Shown here in pieces: positions 45,030 through 51,659 of a DNA stretch of 64,000 bases. This DNA comes from Xylophilus ampelinus. GTDB taxonomy: Bacteria > Pseudomonadota > Gammaproteobacteria > Burkholderiales > Burkholderiaceae_C. Each line of letters opens with the position of its first letter. The stretch's first letter is position 1. The notes under the pieces are model-generated. The model was not told the DNA's origin. It did not search any database and was given only the letters and a program-made list of their open reading frames with translations. The position numbers and the translations under genes are program-made. The stretch lies in NCBI RefSeq assembly GCF_901875635.1, contig NZ_CABFMN010000074.1:1-64000 (forward strand), given 5' to 3'.

Positions 45030-45737
45030 TCAGGAAGCCTTCGCGCGGCGCCAGCTCGCGCTGAATCGTTGGTGCGACTTGTCCATGTGCTCGTGCATCG
45101 CCGCGCGCGCGGCTGCAGCGTCGCGTGCAGCGATGGCGTCACGGATAGCCTCGTGCTCCGCGATGGCCGAACGCCAGGACTTCACGGTCTCGAAATAGCC
45201 GCCCAGGCGCGTGAAGATCGGTCCCTTGCGCGAGTCCCAGAAGCCCTGCACCGTCTCGGCCAGCACGACGTTGTCGCAGGCCTCGACGATCGCAACGTGG
45301 AAGGCGCGATCGCCCTCCAGGGGCATGGTGTTGCGGTCGGCCAGCTCGCGCATGGTCGCGATGGCCCGGTCGATCGCGTCCAGGTGGGTGCGCTTGCGCT
45401 GCAGCGCAGCAATGGCCGCGGTCTCGCCCTCCACCACGCGGCGCGCACGGATGAGTTCCAGCGGGCCCCATTCGGTCTCGGCCACGGGGGCGCTTGAGCG
45501 GTGGCTGCGGTCCAGCACATAGACGCCCGAGCCGGTGCGCACCTCGACCCAGCCCTCGACCTCGAGCGCGATCAGCGCCTCGCGCACCGAGGGCCGGCTC
45601 ACGCCCAGGTGCTTCGACAGGTCGCGTTCGGCGGGGAGCCGGTCGCCCACGGCGAACTCGCCCTTCGCGATGAGGGTGCGCAACTGGTCCGCGATCTGCC
45701 GGTACAGGCGTTGGGGTTCGACGGTCTGCAGCGGCAC
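45030..45737 (-). CDS. GntR-family regulator with FCD ligand domain
   Basis: This regulator has an N-terminal winged helix (RLYRQIADQLRTLIAKGEFAVGDRLPAERDLSKHLGVSRPSVREALIALEVEGWVEVRTGSGVYVL) and a C-terminal FCD domain with metal/ligand histidines (FHVAIVEACDN, EHEAIRDAIAARDAAAARAAMHEHMD). FadR-type members of this kind sense sugar acids and other carboxylates. I chose the GTG at 45737 (VPLQTVEP), giving 235 residues; a TTG at 45782 would extend the protein by 15 residues but overlaps the inverted repeat in front. It probably controls the TRAP operon and the divergent SDR-FAH genes. Confidence 0.9.
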   Translation of the reverse strand: MPLQTVEPQRLYRQIADQLRTLIAKGEFAVGDRLPAERDLSKHLGVSRPSVREALIALEVEGWVEVRTGSGVYVLDRSHRSSAPVAETEWGPLELIRARRVVEGETAAIAALQRKRTHLDAIDRAIATMRELADRNTMPLEGDRAFHVAIVEACDNVVLAETVQGFWDSRKGPIFTRLGGYFETVKSWRSAIAEHEAIRDAIAARDAAAARAAMHEHMDKSHQRFSASWRRAKAS

Positions 45738-45764
45738 GGCGGGAGGAAGGGGAGGGATTGCGGG

Positions 45765-45800
45765 TTGTCCTGAATTGGACAAGTGGTCAGGCCAATTCAG
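45765..45800. promoter_or_regulatory. GntR operator region: overlapping inverted repeats
   Basis: TTGTCC-TGAATT-GGACAA (45765-45782) is a perfect 6-bp-arm repeat. CTGAATTGG (45770-45778) is complemented by CCAATTCAG (45792-45800). They lie in the divergent spacer between the GntR gene and the SDR gene. Likely the binding site of the adjacent regulator; not demonstrated. Confidence 0.6.
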
Positions 45801-45887
45801 AATACGATGCGCCGCGTCGCAGCCCCATCGGGCCTAACCCCAAGCGGCGGCCTCTTCTTTTCAGCGACCTCGACGGAGACACATCCC

Positions 45888-46622
45888 ATGCGACTCAAGG
45901 GCAAGACCGCGCTGGTCACGGCAGCGGGCCAGGGCATCGGCCACGCCAGCGCGATGGCCATGGCGGCCGAAGGGGCCGAGGTCTGGGCCACCGACGTCAA
46001 CGAGTCGCTGCTCGCGCGCTACGCCGGCGTCGCCAACGTGCGCACCGCACGGCTCGACGTGCTCGACAAGGCCGCCGTCGATGCACTCGTCGGCGGGCTG
46101 CCGCAGCTCGATGTGCTCTTCAACTGCGCGGGCGTCGTGCACAACGGCACGGTGCAGCAGGCCAGCGATGCCGACCTGGACTTCGCCTTTCGCCTCAACG
46201 TGCGCGCGCAGATGTGGACCATCCAGGCCGCGCTGCCCGGCATGCTGAAGGCCGGGCGCGGCAGCATCATCAACATGGCGAGCGTGTGCTCCAGCATGAA
46301 GGGGCTGCCCAACCGCTTCGTCTACGGCACCACCAAGGCTGCGGTGCTGGGCCTGACCAAGAGCGTGGCCGCCGACTACGTGGCTCGGGGCATCCGCTGC
46401 AATGCCGTGTGTCCCGGTACGGTCGACACGCCTTCGCTCGGCGAACGCATCAACGCGAATGCCGACCCGGCGGCCGCGCGCCAGGCCTTCGTCGCGCGCC
46501 AGCCGATGGGACGGCTCGCGCAGGCCGAGGAAATCGCGCCTGTCGTGGTGTTCCTCGCCAGCGACGAGTCGGTGTTCGCCACCGGCCAGGCCTTCACGGT
46601 CGACGGCGGCATCACCATCTAG
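45888..46622 (+). CDS. SDR oxidoreductase, 2-keto-3-deoxy-L-fuconate dehydrogenase / BDH2-like
   Basis: The SDR of 244 residues has TAAGQGIGHASAMAMAAEG at the cofactor site, NCAGVVHNGTVQ, and the active site in NMASVCSSMKGLPNRFVYGTTKAAVLG. It resembles the group that includes bacterial 2-keto-3-deoxy-L-fuconate dehydrogenase and mammalian BDH2 (TPSLGERINA and the CNAVCPGTVDTPS segment). GGAGAC precedes the ATG. The FAH hydrolase gene follows 73 bp downstream; the same pair occurs in the non-phosphorylated L-fucose/L-rhamnose pathways, where a diketo acid is made and then cleaved. This makes a deoxy-sugar acid or related substrate likely. Confidence 0.9.
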   Translation: MRLKGKTALVTAAGQGIGHASAMAMAAEGAEVWATDVNESLLARYAGVANVRTARLDVLDKAAVDALVGGLPQLDVLFNCAGVVHNGTVQQASDADLDFAFRLNVRAQMWTIQAALPGMLKAGRGSIINMASVCSSMKGLPNRFVYGTTKAAVLGLTKSVAADYVARGIRCNAVCPGTVDTPSLGERINANADPAAARQAFVARQPMGRLAQAEEIAPVVVFLASDESVFATGQAFTVDGGITI

Positions 46623-46695
46623 CGCGGCACATGCAGCTCGTGTCCGAGCGACACTCAGCGCCGTCTCCTTCACTCTCCACAGGAACCCAAAACCC

Positions 46696-47544
46696 ATGAA
46701 ACTCGTCCGCTATGGCAACCCCGGCAAGGAAAAGCCCGGCCTGATCGACGCCGAAGGCAAGCTGCGCGACCTGAGCGCAGTGGTGCCCGACATCGGCACC
46801 GCGCAGCTCGGTGAGGCGGCACTGGCCAAGCTGCGCAAGCTCAAGACCGACAAGCTGCCGCTGGTGCGTGGCAAGCCGCGCTTCGGCTGCCCGGTGGCGG
46901 GTGTGGGCAAGTTCGTCGCCATCGGCCTGAACTTCGCCGACCACGCCGCCGAGTCCGGCGCGCCGATCCCCAAGGAGCCGATCGTCTTCATGAAGGCGAC
47001 CACCTGCATCCAGGGTGCCAACGACCCGGTGATGCTGCCCAAGGGCTCGACCAAGACCGACTGGGAAGTCGAGCTGGGCGTGGTGATCGGCACGCGGGCG
47101 CGTTACGTCTCGCAGAAGGACGCGCTCGACTTCGTCGCCGGCTACGCCGTGGTCAACGACGTCAGCGAACGCGAATTCCAGATGGAGCGCGGCCCGCAGT
47201 GGGACAAGGGCAAGGGCTGCGACACCTTCGGCCCGATCGGCCCGTGGCTGGTCACGCGAGACGAGGTGCCCAACCCCCAGAAGCTGGGCATGTGGCTCGA
47301 CCTCAACGGCAAGCGCATGCAGACCGGCAACACCAGGACCATGATCTTCGGCGTGGCCAAGCTGGTCAGCTACGTGAGCCAGTTCATGACGCTGGAGCCG
47401 GGCGACGTGATCACCACCGGCACGCCGCCGGGCGTGGGCCTGGGCATGAAGCCGCCGCTGTACCTGAAGAAGGGCGACGTGATGACCCTGGGCATCGACG
47501 GCCTGGGCGAGCAGCACCAGGACGTGGTGGCGTTCAAGCTCTGA
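46696..47544 (+). CDS. Fumarylacetoacetate hydrolase (FAH)-family protein
   Basis: The 282-residue enzyme cleaves a C-C bond of a diketo acid. FAH landmarks are KFVAIGLNFADHAAESG, EPIVFMKATTCIQGANDPV, DWEVELGVVIG (metal glutamates), VVNDVSEREFQMERGPQW and GDVITTGTPPGVGLGMKPP. Close relatives include 2,4-diketo-3-deoxy-L-fuconate/rhamnonate hydrolase and ureidoglycolate lyase-like proteins. With the upstream SDR it could split a 2,4-diketo-3-deoxy sugar acid to pyruvate and a second acid. It ends the divergent two-gene unit controlled by the GntR region. Confidence 0.92.
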   Translation: MKLVRYGNPGKEKPGLIDAEGKLRDLSAVVPDIGTAQLGEAALAKLRKLKTDKLPLVRGKPRFGCPVAGVGKFVAIGLNFADHAAESGAPIPKEPIVFMKATTCIQGANDPVMLPKGSTKTDWEVELGVVIGTRARYVSQKDALDFVAGYAVVNDVSEREFQMERGPQWDKGKGCDTFGPIGPWLVTRDEVPNPQKLGMWLDLNGKRMQTGNTRTMIFGVAKLVSYVSQFMTLEPGDVITTGTPPGVGLGMKPPLYLKKGDVMTLGIDGLGEQHQDVVAFKL

Positions 47545-47568
47545 TCGGTTGCAGGTGCCGCTGCGGCC

Positions 47569-47757
47569 TCAGCGCAGCAGCTGCACCAAGGCGTCGTATA
47601 CCCAGCGCACGCGCGCCGGCACCGGCGCGCGCTGGGCGCGGTAGACGTAGATCGGCCAGGGCGGCGGCGCAGCGCTCTCCAGTGCCGGCACGAGCGCGCC
47701 GCTAGCGATGAGCGGCTCGGCCAGCGCGCCGATGAGCTGGCCGAAGCCCAGGCCCGC
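47569..47757 (-). pseudogene. LysR-family regulator, C-terminal remnant
   Basis: Only about the last 62 codons of a LysR effector domain remain: GLGFGQLIGALAEPLIASGAL, then VPALESAAPPPWPIYVYRAQ and RAPVPARVRWVYDALVQLLR with stop at 47571-47569. The helix-turn-helix and most of the effector domain are missing. The homology ends abruptly near 47757, where an SDR sequence on the other strand begins. No start codon belongs to it. Confidence 0.75.
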
Positions 47758-48507
47758 GCCCGACGCACCGACCGGCTTGACGCGGTCGTCGCCGAGATCC
47801 GCGGGGCGGGCGGCGAGGCCATCGCCGTGGCCACCGACGTCGCGAAGCGCGCCGACCTCGAGCGCCTGGTCGCCACCACGGTCGAGGCCTTCGGCCGCGT
47901 CGATGTGCTGGTCAACAACGCTGGCGTGATGCCGCTCTCGCGCCTGGACAAGCTCAAGGTCGACGAATGGGACCGCACCATCGACGTCAACAACAAGGGC
48001 GTGCTCTACGGCATCGCCGCCGTGCTGCCGCGCACGCAGGCGCAGGGCAGCGGCCACATCGTCAACATCGCCTCGATCGCGGGGCACAAGGTGTTCACGC
48101 CCATCGGCACGGTGTACAGCGCCACCAAGCATGCGGTGCGGGCTATCTCCGAAGGGCTGCGCGTCGAGGTCGGCGGCAGCGGCGTGCGCGTCACGGTGGT
48201 GTCGCCCGGCGCGGTCGAATCCGAGCTCAAGTTCGGCAGCACCGACTCGGAAAGCGCTGCCGGCGTGAAGGCGTTCTACGACGCCAACCAGATCCCGGCC
48301 GACTCGGTGGCCCGCGCCGTGGCCTACGCCGTCGAGCAGCCGGCCCAGGTCGACATCAACGAGGTGGTGCTGCGCCCGGTCACGCAGGAGTTCCAAGCGC
48401 TTCCCAACGCCCGCCATACCCCGTGGCTCGCAGGGGGCTTGTGCGGGCGTGCGAAAGTCCTGCAAAATAGAACGACCGTTCGTTTTATTTGGACTTCGCC
48501 CCGATGA
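47752..48507 (+). pseudogene. SDR oxidoreductase remnant lacking the N-terminal cofactor motif
   Basis: The sequence aligns with classical SDRs only from about residue 35 (ARRTDRLDAVVAEIRGAGG) onward: VLVNNAGVMPLSRL, NIASIAGHKV and the catalytic YSATKHAVRAI are intact, but the glycine-rich NAD(P) loop is absent. In frame there is no start codon before a GTG at 47827. The 3' end also looks broken: family proteins end about at VTQEF, whereas this frame runs on 35 codons into the promoter of the TetR gene. A cofactor-free SDR should be inactive. Confidence 0.75.
48470..48481. promoter_or_regulatory. TetR-type operator in front of the beta-oxidation regulator
   Basis: GAACGACCGTTC, a 5-2-5 inverted repeat (arms GAACG/CGTTC), lies 22 bp before the ATG of the TetR gene and is identical to the site upstream of the ACBP gene (13096-13107). 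Autoregulation is likely. Confidence 0.6.
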
Positions 48508-49190
48508 CCGCATCCCTCGCTCCTGCCAAGGCCGGCCGCACGGCCCCCAAGGGCCAGCAGACCAAGGCCGTCATCGTCGACGCGGCGCTGGCGCTGGCCG
48601 CGCAGATCGGGCTCGAGGGCCTGTCGATCGGCGCCGTGGCCGAGATCACCAAGATGAGCAAGTCGGGCGTGTTCGCCCACTTCGGCTCGCGCGAGGAACT
48701 GCAGATCTCGGTGGTGCGCGAATACCACGCGCGCTTCGAGCAGGAGGTCTTCTTCCCGGCACTCAAGTCGCCGCGCGGCCTGCCGCGGCTGCGTGCGATG
48801 TTCGCCAACTGGATGAAGCGCACCTCGACCGAGATCGATTCGGGCTGCATCTACATCAGCGGTGCCTCGGAGTTCGACGACCGGCCAGGCCCGGTGCGCG
48901 ACGCGCTGGTGGAGTCGGTCAGCATCTGGCAGGCCGCGGTGCTGCGCGCCATCCAGCAGTCGCAGTCCGAAGGCCACCTGCAGGCCGATGCCGATGCGCG
49001 CCAGATCGCGTTCGAGGTCCACGGCCTGATCCTCGCGCTGCACTACGAGGCGCGCTTCCTTCGCGTGCCCGGCTCCATCGACCGCGCGAACACCGGCTTC
49101 GACAACATCCTCGCGCGCATCGCGACCGCCGATGCGCCGCCCGCCGCCGTCGCGCCCAAGGCGGCGCGCCGCCTCAAGCCGGTGCGCTGA
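48504..49190 (+). CDS. TetR/AcrR-family transcriptional regulator
   Basis: The 228-residue protein has a TetR helix-turn-helix after a 20-residue tail (VIVDAALALAAQIGLEGLSI, VAEITKMSKSGVFAHFGSREEL) and a C-terminal TetR_C domain (YHARFEQEVFFPALKSPRGL to EVHGLILALHYEARFLR). Relatives are common beside acyl-CoA dehydrogenase genes. It is 66 bp before an acyl-CoA dehydrogenase gene and carries its own predicted operator, so it probably represses the downstream beta-oxidation genes until an acyl-CoA binds. I chose the ATG at 48504; a TTG 15 bases upstream is less likely. Confidence 0.9.
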   Translation: MTASLAPAKAGRTAPKGQQTKAVIVDAALALAAQIGLEGLSIGAVAEITKMSKSGVFAHFGSREELQISVVREYHARFEQEVFFPALKSPRGLPRLRAMFANWMKRTSTEIDSGCIYISGASEFDDRPGPVRDALVESVSIWQAAVLRAIQQSQSEGHLQADADARQIAFEVHGLILALHYEARFLRVPGSIDRANTGFDNILARIATADAPPAAVAPKAARRLKPVR

Positions 49191-49256
49191 GCGCGCCGGT
49201 TGCCTTGCTCCTTTCTTTTTCTTCATTCATTTCGCTTTCGACCAGGAGAGTCCCGG

Positions 49257-51053
49257 ATGCCCACCTACACCCCCCCGCTGCGCGACATGCAGTTCGTGCT
49301 GCACGAAGTCTTCCAGGTCGCCGATGAACTCAAGGCCCTGCCGGCGCACGCCGAGACCGACGCCGACACGATCAACGCGGTGCTCGAGGAGGCCGGCAAG
49401 TTCGCGGCGGAGGTGACTTTCCCGCTCAACATCAGCGGCGACACCGAGGGCTGCACGCTCAACAAGGAAACGCACGAGGTGACGGCGCCCAAGGGCTTCA
49501 AGCAGGCCTATGCGCAGTTCGTCGAAGGCGGCTGGCCGGCGCTGTCGTGCGACCCGCAGTACGGCGGCCAGGGCCTGCCCTTCGTGGTCAACCAGTGCCT
49601 GTACGAGATGCTCAACAGCGCCAACCAGGCCTGGACCATGTACCCGGGCCTGTCGCACGGCGCCTACGAGGCGCTCGTCGCCCACGGCACCGACGCGCAG
49701 AAGAAGACCTACCTGCCCAAGCTGACCAGCGGCGAATGGACCGGCACCATGTGCCTGACCGAGCCGCATTGCGGCACCGACCTGGGCCTGCTGCGCACCA
49801 AGGCCGAACCGCAGGCCGACGGCACCTACCGCATCACCGGCAGCAAGATCTTCATCTCGGCCGGCGAACACGACCTGGCCGAGAACATCGTGCACCTGGT
49901 GCTCGCCCGCCTGCCTGACGCGCCCAAGGGCAGCAAGGGCATCAGCCTGTTCGTGGTGCCCAAGTTCCACGTCAAGGCCGACGGCTCGCTCGGCGAGCGC
50001 AACCCGATCTACTGCGCCGGCCTGGAGCACAAGATGGGCATCCACGGCAACGCCACCGCACAGATCGTGATCGAAGGCGCCAGCGGCACCCTCGTGGGCG
50101 AGCCCAACAAGGGCCTGGCCGCGATGTTCGTGATGATGAACGCCGCCCGCCTGGGTGTCGGCAACCAGTCGCTGGGCCTGACCGAAGTCGCGTTCCAGAA
50201 CGCGCTGGCCTACGCCAAGGACCGCCTGCAGATGCGGTCGCTCTCGGGCGTGAAGGCCAAGGACAAGGAGGCCGACCCGATCATCGTGCACCCCGACGTG
50301 CGCAAGATGCTGCTCACGGCCAAGGCGTATGCCGAAGGCGGCCGCGCGCTGCAGATCTTCTGCACCCTGCTGCTGGACAAGGAGCACCACCACCCCGACG
50401 AGAAGGTGCGCAAGGACGCGGGCGAACTGGTCGCGCTGCTCACGCCCATCGTCAAGGCCTTCATCACCGACAACGGGCACATCAGCACCAATGCCTGCAT
50501 GCAGGTCTTCGGCGGCCACGGCTTCATCAAGGAATGGGGCATGGAGCAGTTCGTGCGCGACAACCGCATCAACATGATCTACGAAGGCACCAACACCATC
50601 CAGTCGCTGGACCTGCTGGGCCGCAAGGTGCTGGGCAACAACGGTGCCAGCCTGAAGAAGTTCGGCAAGCTGGTGGGCCGCCTGGTGGAAGAAGAAGGCG
50701 TGAACGAGAAGATGGCCGAGTTCATCAACCCGATCGCGGGCCTGGGTGACCAGCTCACCAAGTTCACGACTGAGATCGGCTTCAAGGGCTTCCAGAATCC
50801 CGATGAGGTGGGTGCGGCGGCCGTCGATTACCTGCGTGTGGCGGGCCACTTCGTGTTCGGTTATCTCTTCGCCCGCATGGCGCAGGTGGCGCTGCGCGAG
50901 ATCGCCGCCGGCAACACCGACCCCTTCTATGTCGCCAAGCTGCAGACCGCGCGCTTCTACTTCGCCAAGCTCTTCCCCGAGACGGCGACGCTGATGCGCA
51001 CCGCGCGCGCGGGCAGCAAGGTGCTGATGGACACCGACGCGGCGCTGGCCTGA
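49257..51053 (+). CDS. Acyl-CoA dehydrogenase with C-terminal extension (DmdC/FadE-like)
   Basis: The 598-residue flavoenzyme introduces the alpha-beta double bond in an acyl-CoA. It has the long form with N-terminal PPLRDMQFVLHEVF segment, the acyl-CoA dehydrogenase core (SGEWTGTMCLTEPHCGTDLG, ITGSKIFISAGEHDLAENI, LGVGNQSLGLTEVAFQNALAY) and the family's C-terminal domain (CMQVFGGHGFIKEWGMEQFVRDNRINMIYEGTN). This length and arrangement fit the 3-methylmercaptopropionyl-CoA dehydrogenase-like group and general long-chain members. The true chain-length preference is not visible. First structural gene of the beta-oxidation cluster. Confidence 0.95.
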   Translation: MPTYTPPLRDMQFVLHEVFQVADELKALPAHAETDADTINAVLEEAGKFAAEVTFPLNISGDTEGCTLNKETHEVTAPKGFKQAYAQFVEGGWPALSCDPQYGGQGLPFVVNQCLYEMLNSANQAWTMYPGLSHGAYEALVAHGTDAQKKTYLPKLTSGEWTGTMCLTEPHCGTDLGLLRTKAEPQADGTYRITGSKIFISAGEHDLAENIVHLVLARLPDAPKGSKGISLFVVPKFHVKADGSLGERNPIYCAGLEHKMGIHGNATAQIVIEGASGTLVGEPNKGLAAMFVMMNAARLGVGNQSLGLTEVAFQNALAYAKDRLQMRSLSGVKAKDKEADPIIVHPDVRKMLLTAKAYAEGGRALQIFCTLLLDKEHHHPDEKVRKDAGELVALLTPIVKAFITDNGHISTNACMQVFGGHGFIKEWGMEQFVRDNRINMIYEGTNTIQSLDLLGRKVLGNNGASLKKFGKLVGRLVEEEGVNEKMAEFINPIAGLGDQLTKFTTEIGFKGFQNPDEVGAAAVDYLRVAGHFVFGYLFARMAQVALREIAAGNTDPFYVAKLQTARFYFAKLFPETATLMRTARAGSKVLMDTDAALA

Positions 51054-51103
51054 ACGGGCATCGCCGCCGCCGGAACTTCAAGCCAAAACCAGTGGAGACG
51101 CCC

Positions 51104-51547
51104 ATGAAATCTGCGGCAGCAGCTATCTTTTTCGTAGCAATCGCCGGTCCGGCGCTGGCGCAGATGAGCCCGGTGGGGCTGTGGCGCAGCGCCGACGACA
51201 AGACCGGCGAGGTCAAGGCCGAGATCCGCATCGACGACATCGGCAGTGGTCGCCAGGCGCTGTCCGGCCGCATCGTGAAGACGCTCAAGAAGGACGCCAA
51301 GCCCGACGCCACCTGCGACGAGTGCGAGGGTGACCGCAAGGGCAAGCCGATCAACGGCCTCGAGATCATCCGCGGCGGTGCGAAGGCCGAGGGCAAGGAC
51401 GTCTGGGAAGGCGGCCGCATCCTCGACCCGGAGAACGGCAAGGAATACCGCGCCAGCTTCACGCCCATCGACGGCGGCAGGAAGCTCGAGGTGCGCGGCT
51501 ACCTGGGCCCCTTCTGGCGCACGCAGACCTGGACCCGCGCGCAGTAG
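51104..51547 (+). CDS. DUF2147 domain-containing secreted protein
   Basis: The 147-residue protein has a signal peptide cleaved after ALAQ (residue about 20) and a DUF2147 domain: PVGLWRSADDKTGEVKAEIRI, IDGRIV-like strand, CDECEGDRKGKPINGLEII with a conserved cysteine pair, and a C-terminal LEVRGYLGPFWRTQTWTR. DUF2147 proteins are small periplasmic beta-barrels of unknown function. Within the signal peptide, codons 7-19 coincide with a partial repeat of family A (51122 onward). Why it sits between two beta-oxidation genes is unclear. ATG 51104 follows GGAG; an ATG 12 bases upstream is an alternative. Confidence 0.85.
   Translation: MKSAAAAIFFVAIAGPALAQMSPVGLWRSADDKTGEVKAEIRIDDIGSGRQALSGRIVKTLKKDAKPDATCDECEGDRKGKPINGLEIIRGGAKAEGKDVWEGGRILDPENGKEYRASFTPIDGGRKLEVRGYLGPFWRTQTWTRAQ
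51122..51165 (+). repeat. Partial repeat family A copy in the DUF2147 signal peptide
   Basis: GCTATCTTTTTCGTAGC (palindrome arms GCTA/TAGC) followed by AATCGCCGGTCCGGCGCTGG resembles the family A palindrome plus hairpin. It is translated as AIFFVAIAGPAL. Only the first half of the repeat is recognisable. Confidence 0.45.
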
Positions 51548-51573
51548 GGACCAGCACCCAGACCCCCACCCCG

Positions 51574-51640
51574 CCGTTCGCCCTGAGCCTGTCGAAGGAC
51601 CAGCCCGCGCACCGGCTTCGACAAGCTCAGCCCCGAACGG
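51574..51640. repeat. Interspersed inverted repeat family B, copy 2
   Basis: CCGTTCGCCCTGAGCCTGTCG and the complementary GGCTTCGACAAGCTCAGCCC-CGAACGG are separated by about 15 bp. The unit lies between the DUF2147 gene and the FadB-type gene and could form a stem. Compare 59811-59870 and 12677-12732. Confidence 0.7.
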
Positions 51641-51659
51641 CTTCAACACTCACTCCACC

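Noticed and set aside
47827..48507. Intact SDR gene starting at the GTG at 47827
   Set aside because: This start would give a protein without the nucleotide-binding loop, homologous sequence continues upstream of it without a start codon, and the 3' end runs past the normal SDR end; a remnant explains this better.
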